DNA from: Microbacterium algeriense
GTDB taxonomy: Bacteria; Actinomycetota; Actinomycetes; Actinomycetales; Microbacteriaceae
NCBI RefSeq assembly: GCF_008868005.1
Contig: NZ_WAAO01000001.1
Location: 1,426,001-1,490,000 of the forward strand
Direction of reading: 5' to 3'
Length of the DNA: 64,000 nt
In this document: positions 52,620 to 60,927 of the stretch, in pieces
Layout of the letters: every line of letters begins with the position of its first letter
Position numbering within the stretch: position 1 is the stretch's first letter
Program-made: the position numbers and the translations under genes
The notes under the pieces: model-generated
What the model was told of the DNA's origin: nothing
What the model saw: only the letters and a program-made list of their open reading frames with translations
The model's database searches: none

Positions 52620-54593
52620 TCAGGAATCGACGACGATCTCCTCCGGCGTCTTGTCGGGACGCAGCCCGCGCCAGCGGGCATGACGCAGCACCCCGTCGGG
52701 CGTCCAGTTCGCGAACTCGACCTCACCGACGAGCTCGGGACGCACCCAGAGCGCGTCCGACGCGTCGGGAGCGGGAACCCCGTCGAGCGGGGCCTTCGGA
52801 ACCCGGAGCGGTTCCAGCCGGTCGAGCAGGTCACGCAGGATGCGGTCGGTGAACCCGGTGCCGACGCGCCCCACATAGCGCAGCGCCCTCCGTCCGGCGC
52901 TCTCTTCCGGCACTGCGAGCAGCAGCGAACCGAGGGTGCTCTCGCGCCCGCCCTTGCCGGGACGGATGCCGACGATCACGGCCTCCTGCATCCGGGTGTG
53001 CTTGAGCTTGAGCCAGGACGGGGAACGCTGCCCCGGACGGTAGCGCGACGAAGGATCCTTGGCCACGACGCCTTCCAGACCGAACTCCCGGCTGGCCGCG
53101 AGGGCGGCGTCGACATCGTCGAACACCGGCGGCACCTGTACGGGCGCGTCCAGACCGGCGACCACGTCTTCCAGGAGGGTGCGGCGCTCGCGCAGCGGCA
53201 GGCCGGTGAGGTCGTGCCCGTCGAGGCGCAGCAGGTCGAACAGCATGTACACGATCGGGGTGCGCACGACCTCGCGTTCGATCTCCCGCGGGCGGGTGAG
53301 GTGCATGCGGTTCTGCAGCAGAGAGAAGCTCGGGCGGCTCTGCGCGTCGAACGCGACGATCTCGCCGTCGACCACCGCGTCGGAGACGGGGAGGAACGGC
53401 GCTCCGTCGGCCGTGAGCTCGGGGTAGCGGGCCGTGATGTCGGTCCCGCGGCGGGCGTGCAGCAGCATCCGTCCATCCGCCCACGTGCCGATCGCGCGGA
53501 TGCCGTCCCACTTCACCTCGACCCAGGACGGATCGCTCAACGTGCGCGCGATCGCGGGCGTGCCGTTCTCGGCCAGCATGGGGGCGAGCGTCGCCGCGGT
53601 CGTCGGTCCCGCCGAGGCCACGGGGGTGCTCAGGGGGCGCCGCGCGGACCGCCGGGAAGGAGTCGCGGTCGCCGCCGCTGGGGGCGCGAGAGGAGCGGCG
53701 TCTGCCATCGGGCGCAGCGCGACGAGCGGGTCCTGTCCCGCCGCGGCCCGTGCGAGCACCTGGTCGAGGTCGAGCTGGGCGAGCTGGGGGTCGTCGAGCT
53801 CCTCCCAGGTGCGGGGAGCGGCGACCCAGGGCTGCGCACGGCCGCGCAGGGAGTACGGCGAGATGGTGGTCTTCTTGCCGTTGTTCTGGCTCCAGTCGAG
53901 GAACACCTTGCCGCCGCGCTCCGCCTTCGCCATGACGCTCGTGGCGAGGTCGGGGTGGTCGTTCTCGATCAGTCGCGCGAGCTCCTTCACGACGGCGGAG
54001 ATCTCGGCGCTGGTCTGCTCCCCGGGAAGAGCCGCGTACAGGTGGATGCCCTTGCTGCCGCTCGTGACCGGGAACGGGTCGAGGCCCATGCCGGTGAGGA
54101 TCCTGCGCGCGATGCGGGCGACCTCGGCGCACTGCGCGAGTCCGACACCGGGTCCCGGGTCGAGGTCGAGCACGAGCCGGTCGGGACGGCCGGGCAGCCC
54201 GTCCGGAGCGAAGCGCCACTGCGGCACGTGCAGCTCGATCGCAGCCACCTGCGCGAGCCAGACGAGGGTCGGGACGTCCTCGACGAGCGGGTACTCCTTC
54301 GGGCCGTCCGAGTGCTCGATCGGCTGCCGCGGGATCCATTCCGGGGCGCCTGGCTCCAACTGCTTCGTGAAGAAGGCATCGCCCGGCGCATCCGTCGTTC
54401 CGACGCCCTCCACCCAGCGCTTGCGGGTGACGGGACGCCCGTCGAGCAGGGGGAGCAGCAGCGGTGCGATGGCCGTGTAGTAGGCGATGATCTCGCCCTT
54501 GGTGGTGCCGGTGGACGGATACACGATCTTGTCGAGGTTGGTCACCCGCAGCCGGCGTCCGTCGATCTGCACGACCTGCCCTTGTCCGACCAT
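52620..54593 (-). CDS. ligD: LigD-type ATP-dependent DNA ligase with polymerase domain, no nuclease domain
   Basis: This 657-residue protein joins DNA ends with Ku. The N-terminal polymerase-primase domain (about 1-290) shows VTSGSKGIHLY and the catalytic aspartates in LDLDPGPG. A Pro/Ala linker follows. The C-terminal ligase domain has the AMP lysine in EVKWDGIRA, then DGEIVAF, and SWLKLKH, with an OB-fold tail. The 3' phosphoesterase (nuclease) domain of mycobacterial LigD is absent. ATG at 54593 lies six bases behind TACGCT. It is divergent from ku. Confidence 0.92.
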   Translation of the reverse strand: MVGQGQVVQIDGRRLRVTNLDKIVYPSTGTTKGEIIAYYTAIAPLLLPLLDGRPVTRKRWVEGVGTTDAPGDAFFTKQLEPGAPEWIPRQPIEHSDGPKEYPLVEDVPTLVWLAQVAAIELHVPQWRFAPDGLPGRPDRLVLDLDPGPGVGLAQCAEVARIARRILTGMGLDPFPVTSGSKGIHLYAALPGEQTSAEISAVVKELARLIENDHPDLATSVMAKAERGGKVFLDWSQNNGKKTTISPYSLRGRAQPWVAAPRTWEELDDPQLAQLDLDQVLARAAAGQDPLVALRPMADAAPLAPPAAATATPSRRSARRPLSTPVASAGPTTAATLAPMLAENGTPAIARTLSDPSWVEVKWDGIRAIGTWADGRMLLHARRGTDITARYPELTADGAPFLPVSDAVVDGEIVAFDAQSRPSFSLLQNRMHLTRPREIEREVVRTPIVYMLFDLLRLDGHDLTGLPLRERRTLLEDVVAGLDAPVQVPPVFDDVDAALAASREFGLEGVVAKDPSSRYRPGQRSPSWLKLKHTRMQEAVIVGIRPGKGGRESTLGSLLLAVPEESAGRRALRYVGRVGTGFTDRILRDLLDRLEPLRVPKAPLDGVPAPDASDALWVRPELVGEVEFANWTPDGVLRHARWRGLRPDKTPEEIVVDS

Positions 54594-54599
54594 GGAGCC

Positions 54600-54605
54600 A
54601 GCGTA
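54600..54605 (-). promoter_or_regulatory. -10 box of leaderless promoter, ligD
   Basis: Minus-strand TACGCT, then six bases, then ATG at 54593. The divergent ku start at 54652 is preceded only by a weaker TTCACT (54640-54645). Confidence 0.45.
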
Positions 54606-54651
54606 GTCAAGGGTCTGGCCGCGACATGTCCGACTGGTGTTCACTGGGCTC

Positions 54652-55461
54652 ATGAGAACGATCTGGAAGGGCGCACTGACGTTCGGGCTCGTGAACGTGC
54701 CCGTCAAGGTGTACTCCGCGACCGAGGACCACGATGTGCCGCTGCATCAGGTGCACGACAAGGACGGCGGTCGCATCCGCTACCAGCGCACGTGCGAGGT
54801 ATGCGGCGAGACCGTCGCCTATGCCGACATCGACCGCGCCTACGTCGACGAGGGCCAGACGGTCGTGCTGACGAAGGACGATCTCGCCTCGCTCCCCGCG
54901 GAGAAGAGCCGGGAGATCGACGTCGTCGAGTTCGTGCCCTCCGATCAGGTCGACCTGCTCACTCTCGACAAGCCGTACTACCTGGAGCCGGACTCGAAGT
55001 CCCCGAAGGCGTACGTGCTGCTGCGCAAGACGCTGGAGCAGACGGATCGGACCGCGATCGTGCGGTTCACCCTGCGCCAGAAGACCCGCCTCGCCGCGCT
55101 CAGGGTGCGGGGCAAAGTGCTCGTGCTGCAGACGCTCCTCTGGGCCGATGAGGTCCGCGACGCGGCTTTCCCCGCCCTCGACGAGGACGTGCGGATATCG
55201 AAGAAGGAACTCGAGCTCTCGGCCTCGCTCGTCGACAGCTACTCCGCCGACTTCGATCCCGAGGAGTTCGTGGACGAGTATCAGAAGGAACTGCGCACGC
55301 TCATCGACGCGAAGATCGAGGCGGGCGACACGTTCGACGTGGCCGAGACGTTCGGCGAAGCCGAGAAGGCGGCCGAGGGCGGCGAGGTCATCGACCTCAT
55401 GGAGGCGCTGCGCGCGAGCGTCGCCCGTTCCAAGGAGGAGCGGGCCAAGAACGCGGGCTGA
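54652..55461 (+). CDS. ku: Ku protein, DNA end-binding
   Basis: This 269-residue protein is the bacterial Ku homodimer subunit that binds double-strand ends and recruits LigD. The N-terminus MRTIWKGALTFGLVNVPVK is typical. A YQRTCEVCGETV segment and the central barrel region with KPYYLEP follow. The C-terminal extension is short. ATG at 54652 is preferred over the upstream GTG at 54637. It lies 58 bases from the divergent ligD gene. The stop is 31 bases from the dedA stop. Confidence 0.94.
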   Translation: MRTIWKGALTFGLVNVPVKVYSATEDHDVPLHQVHDKDGGRIRYQRTCEVCGETVAYADIDRAYVDEGQTVVLTKDDLASLPAEKSREIDVVEFVPSDQVDLLTLDKPYYLEPDSKSPKAYVLLRKTLEQTDRTAIVRFTLRQKTRLAALRVRGKVLVLQTLLWADEVRDAAFPALDEDVRISKKELELSASLVDSYSADFDPEEFVDEYQKELRTLIDAKIEAGDTFDVAETFGEAEKAAEGGEVIDLMEALRASVARSKEERAKNAG

Positions 55462-55492
55462 CGGATACCGGCTGGCCGCGGCCGCCCGAGAG

Positions 55493-56284
55493 TCAGTGCT
55501 TGCCGTCGCCGTCCAGGTCGGGAGCGCGGTCGAACACCTCGGTGTCGAGGACGAGCTCCTCCGCCTCTTCGTGGTCGGTCACGACGTCCTCGCCCGCCGC
55601 GGCGGCCTTCTTCGCCTTGTGCCGCTCAGAGAGGTAGTGCCACAGCGTGACGAGCGCCGTGCCGCCGACGGCGGCGAGCAGGATCAGGTCGATGTAGTCC
55701 TCGACGAACGTCGCAACCGGAGGGATGAACCCGATCACATAGCCGAACATCGTGAGGCCGAAGCCCCACAGGACGGCGCCGATCAGGTTGTAGAGCGTGT
55801 ATCGACGCCAGGGCATGTGCCCGACGCCCGCGGCCACGGGGGCGAAGGTGCGCACGATCGGCACGAAACGGGCAAGGATCACGGTGATCCCGCCGAAGCG
55901 CTCGAAGAACGCGTTGGTGCGCTCGACGTTCTTCTTGCTGAAGAGACCGGATTCCTTGCGCTCGAAGACCGCTGGGCCGCCCTTGTGGCCGATCACGTAG
56001 CCGACCTCACCGCCGACGAAGGCGGCGAGACCGATGAGGAGTGCGACGAACCACACGTTGATGCCGAACACGCCATGATCCGATCCGGCGATCGGGTGCG
56101 AGAGAAGGCCCGCGATGACGAGCAGGGTGTCGCCCGGGAGGAGGAACCCGACGAGCAGACCGGTCTCGGCGAAGATGATGAAGCACACCACCAGGAGGGC
56201 CCACGGTCCGGCGGTCCCGATGATCGTCGCGGGGTCGAGCCAGGGGATGAGGGCGGTCGGTGCGTGCAGCATGGATTCGAGCAC
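55493..56284 (-). CDS. DedA family membrane protein
   Basis: This 263-residue protein belongs to the DedA/SNARE-associated family, linked to membrane homeostasis and lipid transport. Conserved elements are AETGLLVGFLLPGDTLL (re-entrant loop), GGEVGYVIGHKGG, and the FARFVPIVRTFAPVAAGVG-like segment with its two arginines (LARFVPIVRTF). Four to five hydrophobic segments are visible; the C-terminal 50 residues are charged. GTG at 56284 is the listed start; ATG at 56272 is an alternative. Neither shows a strong ribosome site. Confidence 0.88.
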   Translation of the reverse strand: MLESMLHAPTALIPWLDPATIIGTAGPWALLVVCFIIFAETGLLVGFLLPGDTLLVIAGLLSHPIAGSDHGVFGINVWFVALLIGLAAFVGGEVGYVIGHKGGPAVFERKESGLFSKKNVERTNAFFERFGGITVILARFVPIVRTFAPVAAGVGHMPWRRYTLYNLIGAVLWGFGLTMFGYVIGFIPPVATFVEDYIDLILLAAVGGTALVTLWHYLSERHKAKKAAAAGEDVVTDHEEAEELVLDTEVFDRAPDLDGDGKH

Positions 56285-56368
56285 TGGCGGGATTCCCGTC
56301 GGTCGTGATGGTCGGCGGCAGAGCGGAGCGACATCCGGGCGGCCTCACGACGGCACCATCGTCTCTCG

Positions 56369-56450
56369 TGCGGAAGGTGGGACTTGAACCCACACGCCCT
56401 GGGGCACAGGAACCTAAATCCTGCGTGTCTGCCAATTCCACCACTCCCGC
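56369..56450 (-). tRNA. tRNA-Leu (anticodon TAG)
   Basis: The minus strand folds into a class II tRNA of 82 bases. The acceptor stem GCGGGAG pairs with CTTCCGC (one G-T pair), with A as discriminator. The anticodon stem CAGGA/TCCTG closes the loop TTTAGGT, giving anticodon TAG. A long variable arm and the T arm GTGGGTTCAAGTCCCAC follow. The CCA end is not encoded. It reads CUN codons, mainly CUA. Confidence 0.95.
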
Positions 56451-56531
56451 GCGGTGGGATCAGTCTACTGACCGGGGAAACCGCATATCTGGGGATCAGC
56501 CCGCAGTTCGCGGACCGCGGTGGTCCGCCGC

Positions 56532-56723
56532 TCAGCCGAGAGCGCTCATGCCGGGCAGGCCGGGCTCCTCGGGGTTCGGGGCGAGCGGTTCCGCCGGGTT
56601 CGGGGCGAGGGGCTCCTCGGGGTTCGGCGCGAGGGGCTCCTCCGGGTTCGGGGCGAGCGGCTCGTCGGGGATGTGCGGAGAAGGCTCGTCGGGGGTGGAG
56701 GGAGGCGGGAAGGTGTCGGTCAT
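56532..56723 (-). CDS. Small proline-rich repeat protein
   Basis: This 63-residue protein consists mostly of four tandem copies of the eight-residue unit EPLAPNPE (one copy ends AE), encoded by 24-bp DNA repeats. No signal peptide or membrane segment is visible. An AAAGGAA ribosome site lies about seven bases before ATG at 56723. The codon pattern is coding-like, and the repeat keeps the frame. It lies between tRNA-Leu and the Tad operon but on the opposite strand. Function unknown; the alternative is a spurious open frame over a repeat. Confidence 0.6.
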   Translation of the reverse strand: MTDTFPPPSTPDEPSPHIPDEPLAPNPEEPLAPNPEEPLAPNPAEPLAPNPEEPGLPGMSALG

Positions 56724-56835
56724 GACCGTTCCTTTCGTGTGAGGGTGGCTGGTACGAGCCACTTCAGCAGGGTCGACGCATGACGTCTGCACCCTTGCGT
56801 TTCGACGGAGGATGTGGGCGATTCGTGGGCGCGGC

Positions 56836-56844
56836 TGTGGATAA
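56836..56844 (-). promoter_or_regulatory. Perfect DnaA box upstream of the Tad operon
   Basis: On the minus strand the nine bases read TTATCCACA, the full DnaA-box consensus. It lies 40 bases upstream of the tadA-like start. It is a single copy, so not an origin; DnaA-linked transcription control is possible. Confidence 0.35.
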
Positions 56845-56883
56845 CGTCGGCAGCGATATCGCGATCCTTGCGAGGATGCCGGG

Positions 56884-58077
56884 GTGAATCGCCTCTCCGC
56901 CCTGGTCGCCGAACGCGTGCGCTCCCGGTTGCGCGCCGAGGGGGTCGATCCGTCCGTCGACCCGGATGCGGCCTGGCGGATCGCGCGGGCGGAGGTGCGT
57001 CGCCACGACGACCTCGCGCTGGCACGGGGGGACGCCTTGATCGAGGACGAGGCCGCGTGCATGCGGGAGGTGCTCGCTTCGCTGAGCGGTTTCGGTGCCC
57101 TGCAGCCGCTGCTCGACGATCCGGAGATCGAGGAGATCTGGCTCAACGGCGACGGACGGGTGCATGTCGCCATTGGTGGTGCGGCGCGACAGACGGGTCT
57201 CCAGCTCGAGGAGGCGGCGGTCCGGGATCTGGTCGAGCGGATGCTCCAGTCCACGGGGCGTCGCGTCGATATCAGCCAGCCTTTCGTCGACGCCTCGCTC
57301 CCGGACGGCTCGCGCCTGCACGTGGCCATCGCCGACGTCGTGCGGGGCTCCTGGGTCGTCAACATCCGCAAGTTCCTGCCGAACTACCGCTCTCTCGACG
57401 CTCTCGCGCAACAGGGCATGCTGGGCTCCGGTGCGGCGCGGCGGCTGAGCGACGCGATGAACGCGGGGCGCACGGTGATCGTGTCGGGTGCGACGCACGC
57501 GGGCAAGACCACGATGCTCGGAGCCCTGCTCGCCTCGTGTGCGCAGTCGCAGCGGATCATCACGGTGGAGGAGACGTTCGAGCTCGCCGTCGAGGGGCCG
57601 GACCTGGTGGCTCTGCAGGGGCGGCAGGCGGGTCTCGAGGGCACGGGCGAGATCACGCTGCGCCGACTGGTGAAGGAGGCGCTGCGCATGCGACCGGATC
57701 GCCTGGTCGTCGGCGAGGTGCGCGATGCGGAGGCGCTCGACCTCGTGCTCGCGCTCAACACCGGCGTGCCGGGCGCGTGCACGGTGCACGCGAACTCCGC
57801 GACGGAAGCGCTCGAGAAGCTCAGCATCCTTCCCCTGCTCGCCGGCCGGAACATCGATCGCGCGTTCGTCGCGCCCGCGCTCGCCGCGTCGATCGACCTG
57901 GTGGTTCACTGCGTGCGCGACCGCACGGGGCATCGCCGCGTGCAGGAGATCATCGCCCCGACGGGCGAGGTCGAGGGCGGGCGCATCCTCGTCCGGAGCA
58001 TCGAACCGGCTGTGTCGCCACCGGACGAGGTCGGAGAGAACGGCGGGACGCGCTTTCCTGTCGGGGTGTCAGCGTGA
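56884..58077 (+). CDS. tadA: TadA/CpaF family pilus assembly ATPase
   Basis: This 397-residue ATPase powers Flp/Tad pilus assembly at the inner face of the membrane. An N-terminal helical domain (about 1-130, IEEIWLNGDGRVHV) precedes the core. Walker A is SGATHAGKTT and Walker B/His box region is LVVGEVRDAEA, followed by GVPGACTVHANSA. Length is normal for actinobacterial TadA. GTG at 56884 is used. The next gene starts in its stop codon (GTGA overlap). The usual partner Ssd/TadZ is not upstream. Confidence 0.93.
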   Translation: MNRLSALVAERVRSRLRAEGVDPSVDPDAAWRIARAEVRRHDDLALARGDALIEDEAACMREVLASLSGFGALQPLLDDPEIEEIWLNGDGRVHVAIGGAARQTGLQLEEAAVRDLVERMLQSTGRRVDISQPFVDASLPDGSRLHVAIADVVRGSWVVNIRKFLPNYRSLDALAQQGMLGSGAARRLSDAMNAGRTVIVSGATHAGKTTMLGALLASCAQSQRIITVEETFELAVEGPDLVALQGRQAGLEGTGEITLRRLVKEALRMRPDRLVVGEVRDAEALDLVLALNTGVPGACTVHANSATEALEKLSILPLLAGRNIDRAFVAPALAASIDLVVHCVRDRTGHRRVQEIIAPTGEVEGGRILVRSIEPAVSPPDEVGENGGTRFPVGVSA

Positions 58078-58931
58078 CGGTCTTCGTCGGTGCGCTGCTC
58101 GCAGCGGGGATTCTGCTCTGCCTGTCGCCGTGGATGTGGCCGCCCCAGGAGGACACGACGGTCGCAGCTTCCCACGGTCGGCTGGTCCGGCTCGCGGAGG
58201 AGGCGGGTCTGGAGGCCCTGTCGCAGCGGACGCTGACCGCGGTGATGATCACCGTCGGCGGGGTGGCCGCGTCCGTCGTCTGGCTGCTGACCGGCCTCGG
58301 CGTGCTGGCGGTCCTCGCGGCTCTCGCCGGAGCCTCAGCGCCGATCGTCTTCCTCCGGGGGCGTCGTTCGCGTCTCCGCCGGATGCGGCGACAGCTCTGG
58401 CCCGACGTCTGCGACCTGCTCATCGCGTCGATCCGGGTCGGACTCTCGCTTCCGGACGCGGTGGCGAGCCTCGCGGAGTCCGCGCCGGCGATGCTCCGGC
58501 CCGCGTTCGTCGTGTTCGCGCGAGATCTGCGAGCGAGCGGTCGATTCGAGACGAGCCTCGATCGGCTGAAGTCCACCCTGGCTGATCCGCTGGGCGATCG
58601 GATCGTGGAGACGTTGCGCATGGCTCGTCAGGTCGGCGGCACCGAGCTGGTCGGGGTGCTCCGCGCCTTGTCCAGCTCGGTCCGAGCGGATGCGGCCCTG
58701 CGCGGCGAGGTCGAGGCCCGGCAGTCCTGGATCCGCGGTGCGGCGGTCCTCGGTTCGATCGCTCCGTGGGTGATCCTCGGGCTGCTCGTCCTCCGACCGG
58801 AGGGCGCCGAAGCGTATGGCACACCGGAGGGCGTGCTCGTCATCTGCGCCGGGGCGGTGACGTCGTTCCTCGCGTTCCGGATCATGGTCCGCATCGGTCG
58901 CCTTCCGGAACCGCGGCGGTGGTTCGGATGA
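58074..58931 (+). CDS. tadB: TadB-like pilus assembly membrane protein
   Basis: This 285-residue membrane protein is one of two T2SF-fold platform proteins of Tad systems. It has two hydrophobic helices in the first 105 residues, a cytoplasmic GspF-type domain containing LPDAVASLAESAPAMLRPAF, and a C-terminal pair of helices after the RQSWIRGAA segment. Start GTG overlaps tadA, and the stop overlaps the next gene as ATGA. TadB or TadC order is inferred from position. Confidence 0.88.
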   Translation: MTVFVGALLAAGILLCLSPWMWPPQEDTTVAASHGRLVRLAEEAGLEALSQRTLTAVMITVGGVAASVVWLLTGLGVLAVLAALAGASAPIVFLRGRRSRLRRMRRQLWPDVCDLLIASIRVGLSLPDAVASLAESAPAMLRPAFVVFARDLRASGRFETSLDRLKSTLADPLGDRIVETLRMARQVGGTELVGVLRALSSSVRADAALRGEVEARQSWIRGAAVLGSIAPWVILGLLVLRPEGAEAYGTPEGVLVICAGAVTSFLAFRIMVRIGRLPEPRRWFG

Positions 58932-59866
58932 GCGGGCTCTCGGTCCTCGCCACTGCCGCGCTCATCGGCGGCGGATTCGCGGCGGGAGTCCTGAGCATGC
59001 TCGCGGCGCTACCGCGATGGCGGGCGCCCTCCCTCGCGCTTCGCATCGGACCGTATGTGCGCGATGTCGTGCCGGACGAACGACTGCCTCGAGCGGTTCT
59101 GCCCGCGGTCGGCGTTCTGCCCGCCGGCGGGCGAGCCCTGTGGGAGGCTCTCCGGCGCCGGTTCGAGCGTCTGCTCGGCGGCGGCGAGACCCTGCGGCTG
59201 CGTCTCACACAGGCCGGTCTGCAGAGGGACCCGGCGTCTTTCCGAGGCCGCCAACTGGGATGGGCGCTCGGCGGGATCGCTGCGGGTGCCGTCGTCGTGA
59301 CGGCGCTCGCCGTGACCGGGCGGTTGTCCGTGCCGACGACCGTCTTGCCGCTGCTCTGCGGTGCGGGAGCTGCCGCCGCATACGATGCGCAGCTCTCCGC
59401 ACGAGCCAAGGCCCGACGAGCGCGGCTCTCCGACGAGCTTCCGACCACGCTGGAATTCCTGGCGCTGTGCCTCTCCGCGGGGGAGGGGTTTCTCGATGCC
59501 CTGCGCCGGGTGACCGCGGTCGGGTCCGGCGAGCTCACGGTGGAGCTTCGCCGGGTGGTGCTCGCGGTGGGCACGGGATCGCCGCTCGCCGACGCGCTCG
59601 GAGAGATGCAGCGACGTCTCGATCTGCCGGCGCTGTCCCGCGCGATCGACCAGGTGATCGCCGCGCTCGAGCGCGGCGCACCGCTCGCGGCGGTGCTGCA
59701 GGCGCAGGCCGGGGACGCCAGGGAGGAAGCGAAACGCACGCTCATCGAGCAGGCCGGGCGCAAGGAGATCCTGATGCTCCTGCCGCTGGTCTTCCTCATC
59801 CTCCCGCTCTCGGTGCTCTTCGCCGTCTATCCCGGCCTGTTCATCCTCCGGCTCGGCATCGGCTGA
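58928..59866 (+). CDS. tadC: TadC-like pilus assembly membrane protein
   Basis: This 312-residue protein is the second T2SF platform protein. It has an N-terminal helix, a pair of helices near 100-150, the cytoplasmic domain with LPTTLEFLALCLSAGEGFLDAL, and a C-terminal helix with LLPLVFLILPLSVLFAVYP. It pairs with the preceding protein to form the membrane platform that TadA drives. ATGA overlap with tadB. Confidence 0.88.
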   Translation: MSGLSVLATAALIGGGFAAGVLSMLAALPRWRAPSLALRIGPYVRDVVPDERLPRAVLPAVGVLPAGGRALWEALRRRFERLLGGGETLRLRLTQAGLQRDPASFRGRQLGWALGGIAAGAVVVTALAVTGRLSVPTTVLPLLCGAGAAAAYDAQLSARAKARRARLSDELPTTLEFLALCLSAGEGFLDALRRVTAVGSGELTVELRRVVLAVGTGSPLADALGEMQRRLDLPALSRAIDQVIAALERGAPLAAVLQAQAGDAREEAKRTLIEQAGRKEILMLLPLVFLILPLSVLFAVYPGLFILRLGIG

Positions 59867-59887
59867 TCCGCTCACGAAAGGAACACG

Positions 59888-60097
59888 ATGACGACACGAT
59901 CAGAGACCTCCCCGCGGCCGAGACGAGAACGCGGGAGATGGCTCCGCGAATTCGCGCGCGACGAGTCCGGGGACGTCCCCGGGTGGGTCCTCGTGACACT
60001 GATGACGGCGGGCCTCGTGGTGCTCATCTGGGCCGTCGCTGGTCCGGCGTTGACCTCGCTCTTCGAGCAGGCGATCCAACGCGTGTCGGGGCTGTGA
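59888..60097 (+). CDS. Flp pilin-like small protein
   Basis: This 69-residue protein has a charged N-terminus, then ARDESGDVPGWVLVTL and a single hydrophobic helix. This is the layout of short Flp/TadE-type prepilins, where cleavage would occur before the helix. It sits at the usual place of the pilin gene, 21 bases after tadC, with GAAAGGA as ribosome site. The family match is by layout rather than by a strict G/XXXXEY motif. Confidence 0.7.
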   Translation: MTTRSETSPRPRRERGRWLREFARDESGDVPGWVLVTLMTAGLVVLIWAVAGPALTSLFEQAIQRVSGL

Positions 60098-60098
60098 G

Positions 60099-60500
60099 AT
60101 GCGCGTCGGGGTTCCGTTGGCGGACGACCGGGGCTCCAGCGCGGTGGAGTTTCTCCTGGTCGGGACGCTGCTCACCGCGCTGACCCTCGCCGTGCTTCAG
60201 CTCGCGCTCGCGGTGTATGTCCGCAACGTCGTGCACGACGCCGCGGTGGAGGGGGCGTATCACGCCGCTCTCGCCGACACCGGACCGGTAGACGGGGTTG
60301 CACGGGCGCGGGCAGTGATCACGCGTGCGGTGGGCGCGGAGTACGCCGAAGACATCACGGTCGTGACGTCCGGCGTTCCGCCGCACGAGACGATCGACGT
60401 GCAGGTGCGCACCACCTTCCCGCTGATCGGGCTGATCGGCGTGCCGTTCGGGATGGAGGTGGCGGCGCATGCGCCCGCTGAGACGTTCGGCGCTCCATGA
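60099..60500 (+). CDS. tadE: TadE-like minor pseudopilin
   Basis: This 133-residue protein has the TadE start pattern DDRGSSAVEFLLVGTLL: a Gly-Ser-rich turn, the conserved Glu, and one hydrophobic helix, followed by an external domain. TadE-type proteins support pilus assembly. It begins one base after the small pilin gene ends. The 3' end overlaps the next gene by 32 bases in another frame. Confidence 0.85.
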   Translation: MRVGVPLADDRGSSAVEFLLVGTLLTALTLAVLQLALAVYVRNVVHDAAVEGAYHAALADTGPVDGVARARAVITRAVGAEYAEDITVVTSGVPPHETIDVQVRTTFPLIGLIGVPFGMEVAAHAPAETFGAP

Positions 60501-60927
60501 CGACGCCGGTTCCGCGGCCCTCGAATTCGTCACGGTCGGTGTGATCCTCCTGGTGCCGCTGGTGTACCTGGTGATCGCACTCGGCGCGATCCAGGAGCAG
60601 ACTCTCGGTGCGGAGGCGGCGGCACGCCACATCGCGCGCACGATCGCCCAGGCCCCCGACGCCGAGAGCGCTTCCGCGCGCAGCGATGCCGTGCTCGCGG
60701 GCGTCGTCGATGAATACGGTCTCGACGAGGGCGCCGTCCGGGTGTCGATCGCGTGCACGAGCCGTGCCGTGGCATGTCCGTCACCCGGAGCGACGCTGGT
60801 GGTCACCGTCGCGACACGCACGCGCCTGCCCCTCGTGCCCGACCTGCTCGGGCTGGACCGGTCCACGGCGGTCCCGGTGCAGGCGGACGCGGTGCAGAAG
60901 ATCTCGCGGATGTGGGGGACCGGATGA
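60469..60927 (+). CDS. TadE/TadF-like minor pseudopilin
   Basis: This 152-residue protein has a second TadE-type N-terminus (DDAGSAALEFVTVGVILL) with one helix and an external domain. A cysteine pair (ACTSRAVAC) may form a disulfide outside. It starts within the preceding gene and ends in the start of the next (ATGA overlap). Confidence 0.82.
   Translation: MRPLRRSALHDDAGSAALEFVTVGVILLVPLVYLVIALGAIQEQTLGAEAAARHIARTIAQAPDAESASARSDAVLAGVVDEYGLDEGAVRVSIACTSRAVACPSPGATLVVTVATRTRLPLVPDLLGLDRSTAVPVQADAVQKISRMWGTG

Noticed and set aside
54637..54651. Upstream GTG as ku start (five extra residues)
   Set aside because: The family N-terminus begins at the ATG at 54652, and the extra residues lie in the short shared promoter region with ligD.
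56369..56450. tRNA-Leu as an integration site with a mobile element
   Set aside because: No integrase gene, no repeated tRNA 3' end and no flanking direct repeat were seen nearby.
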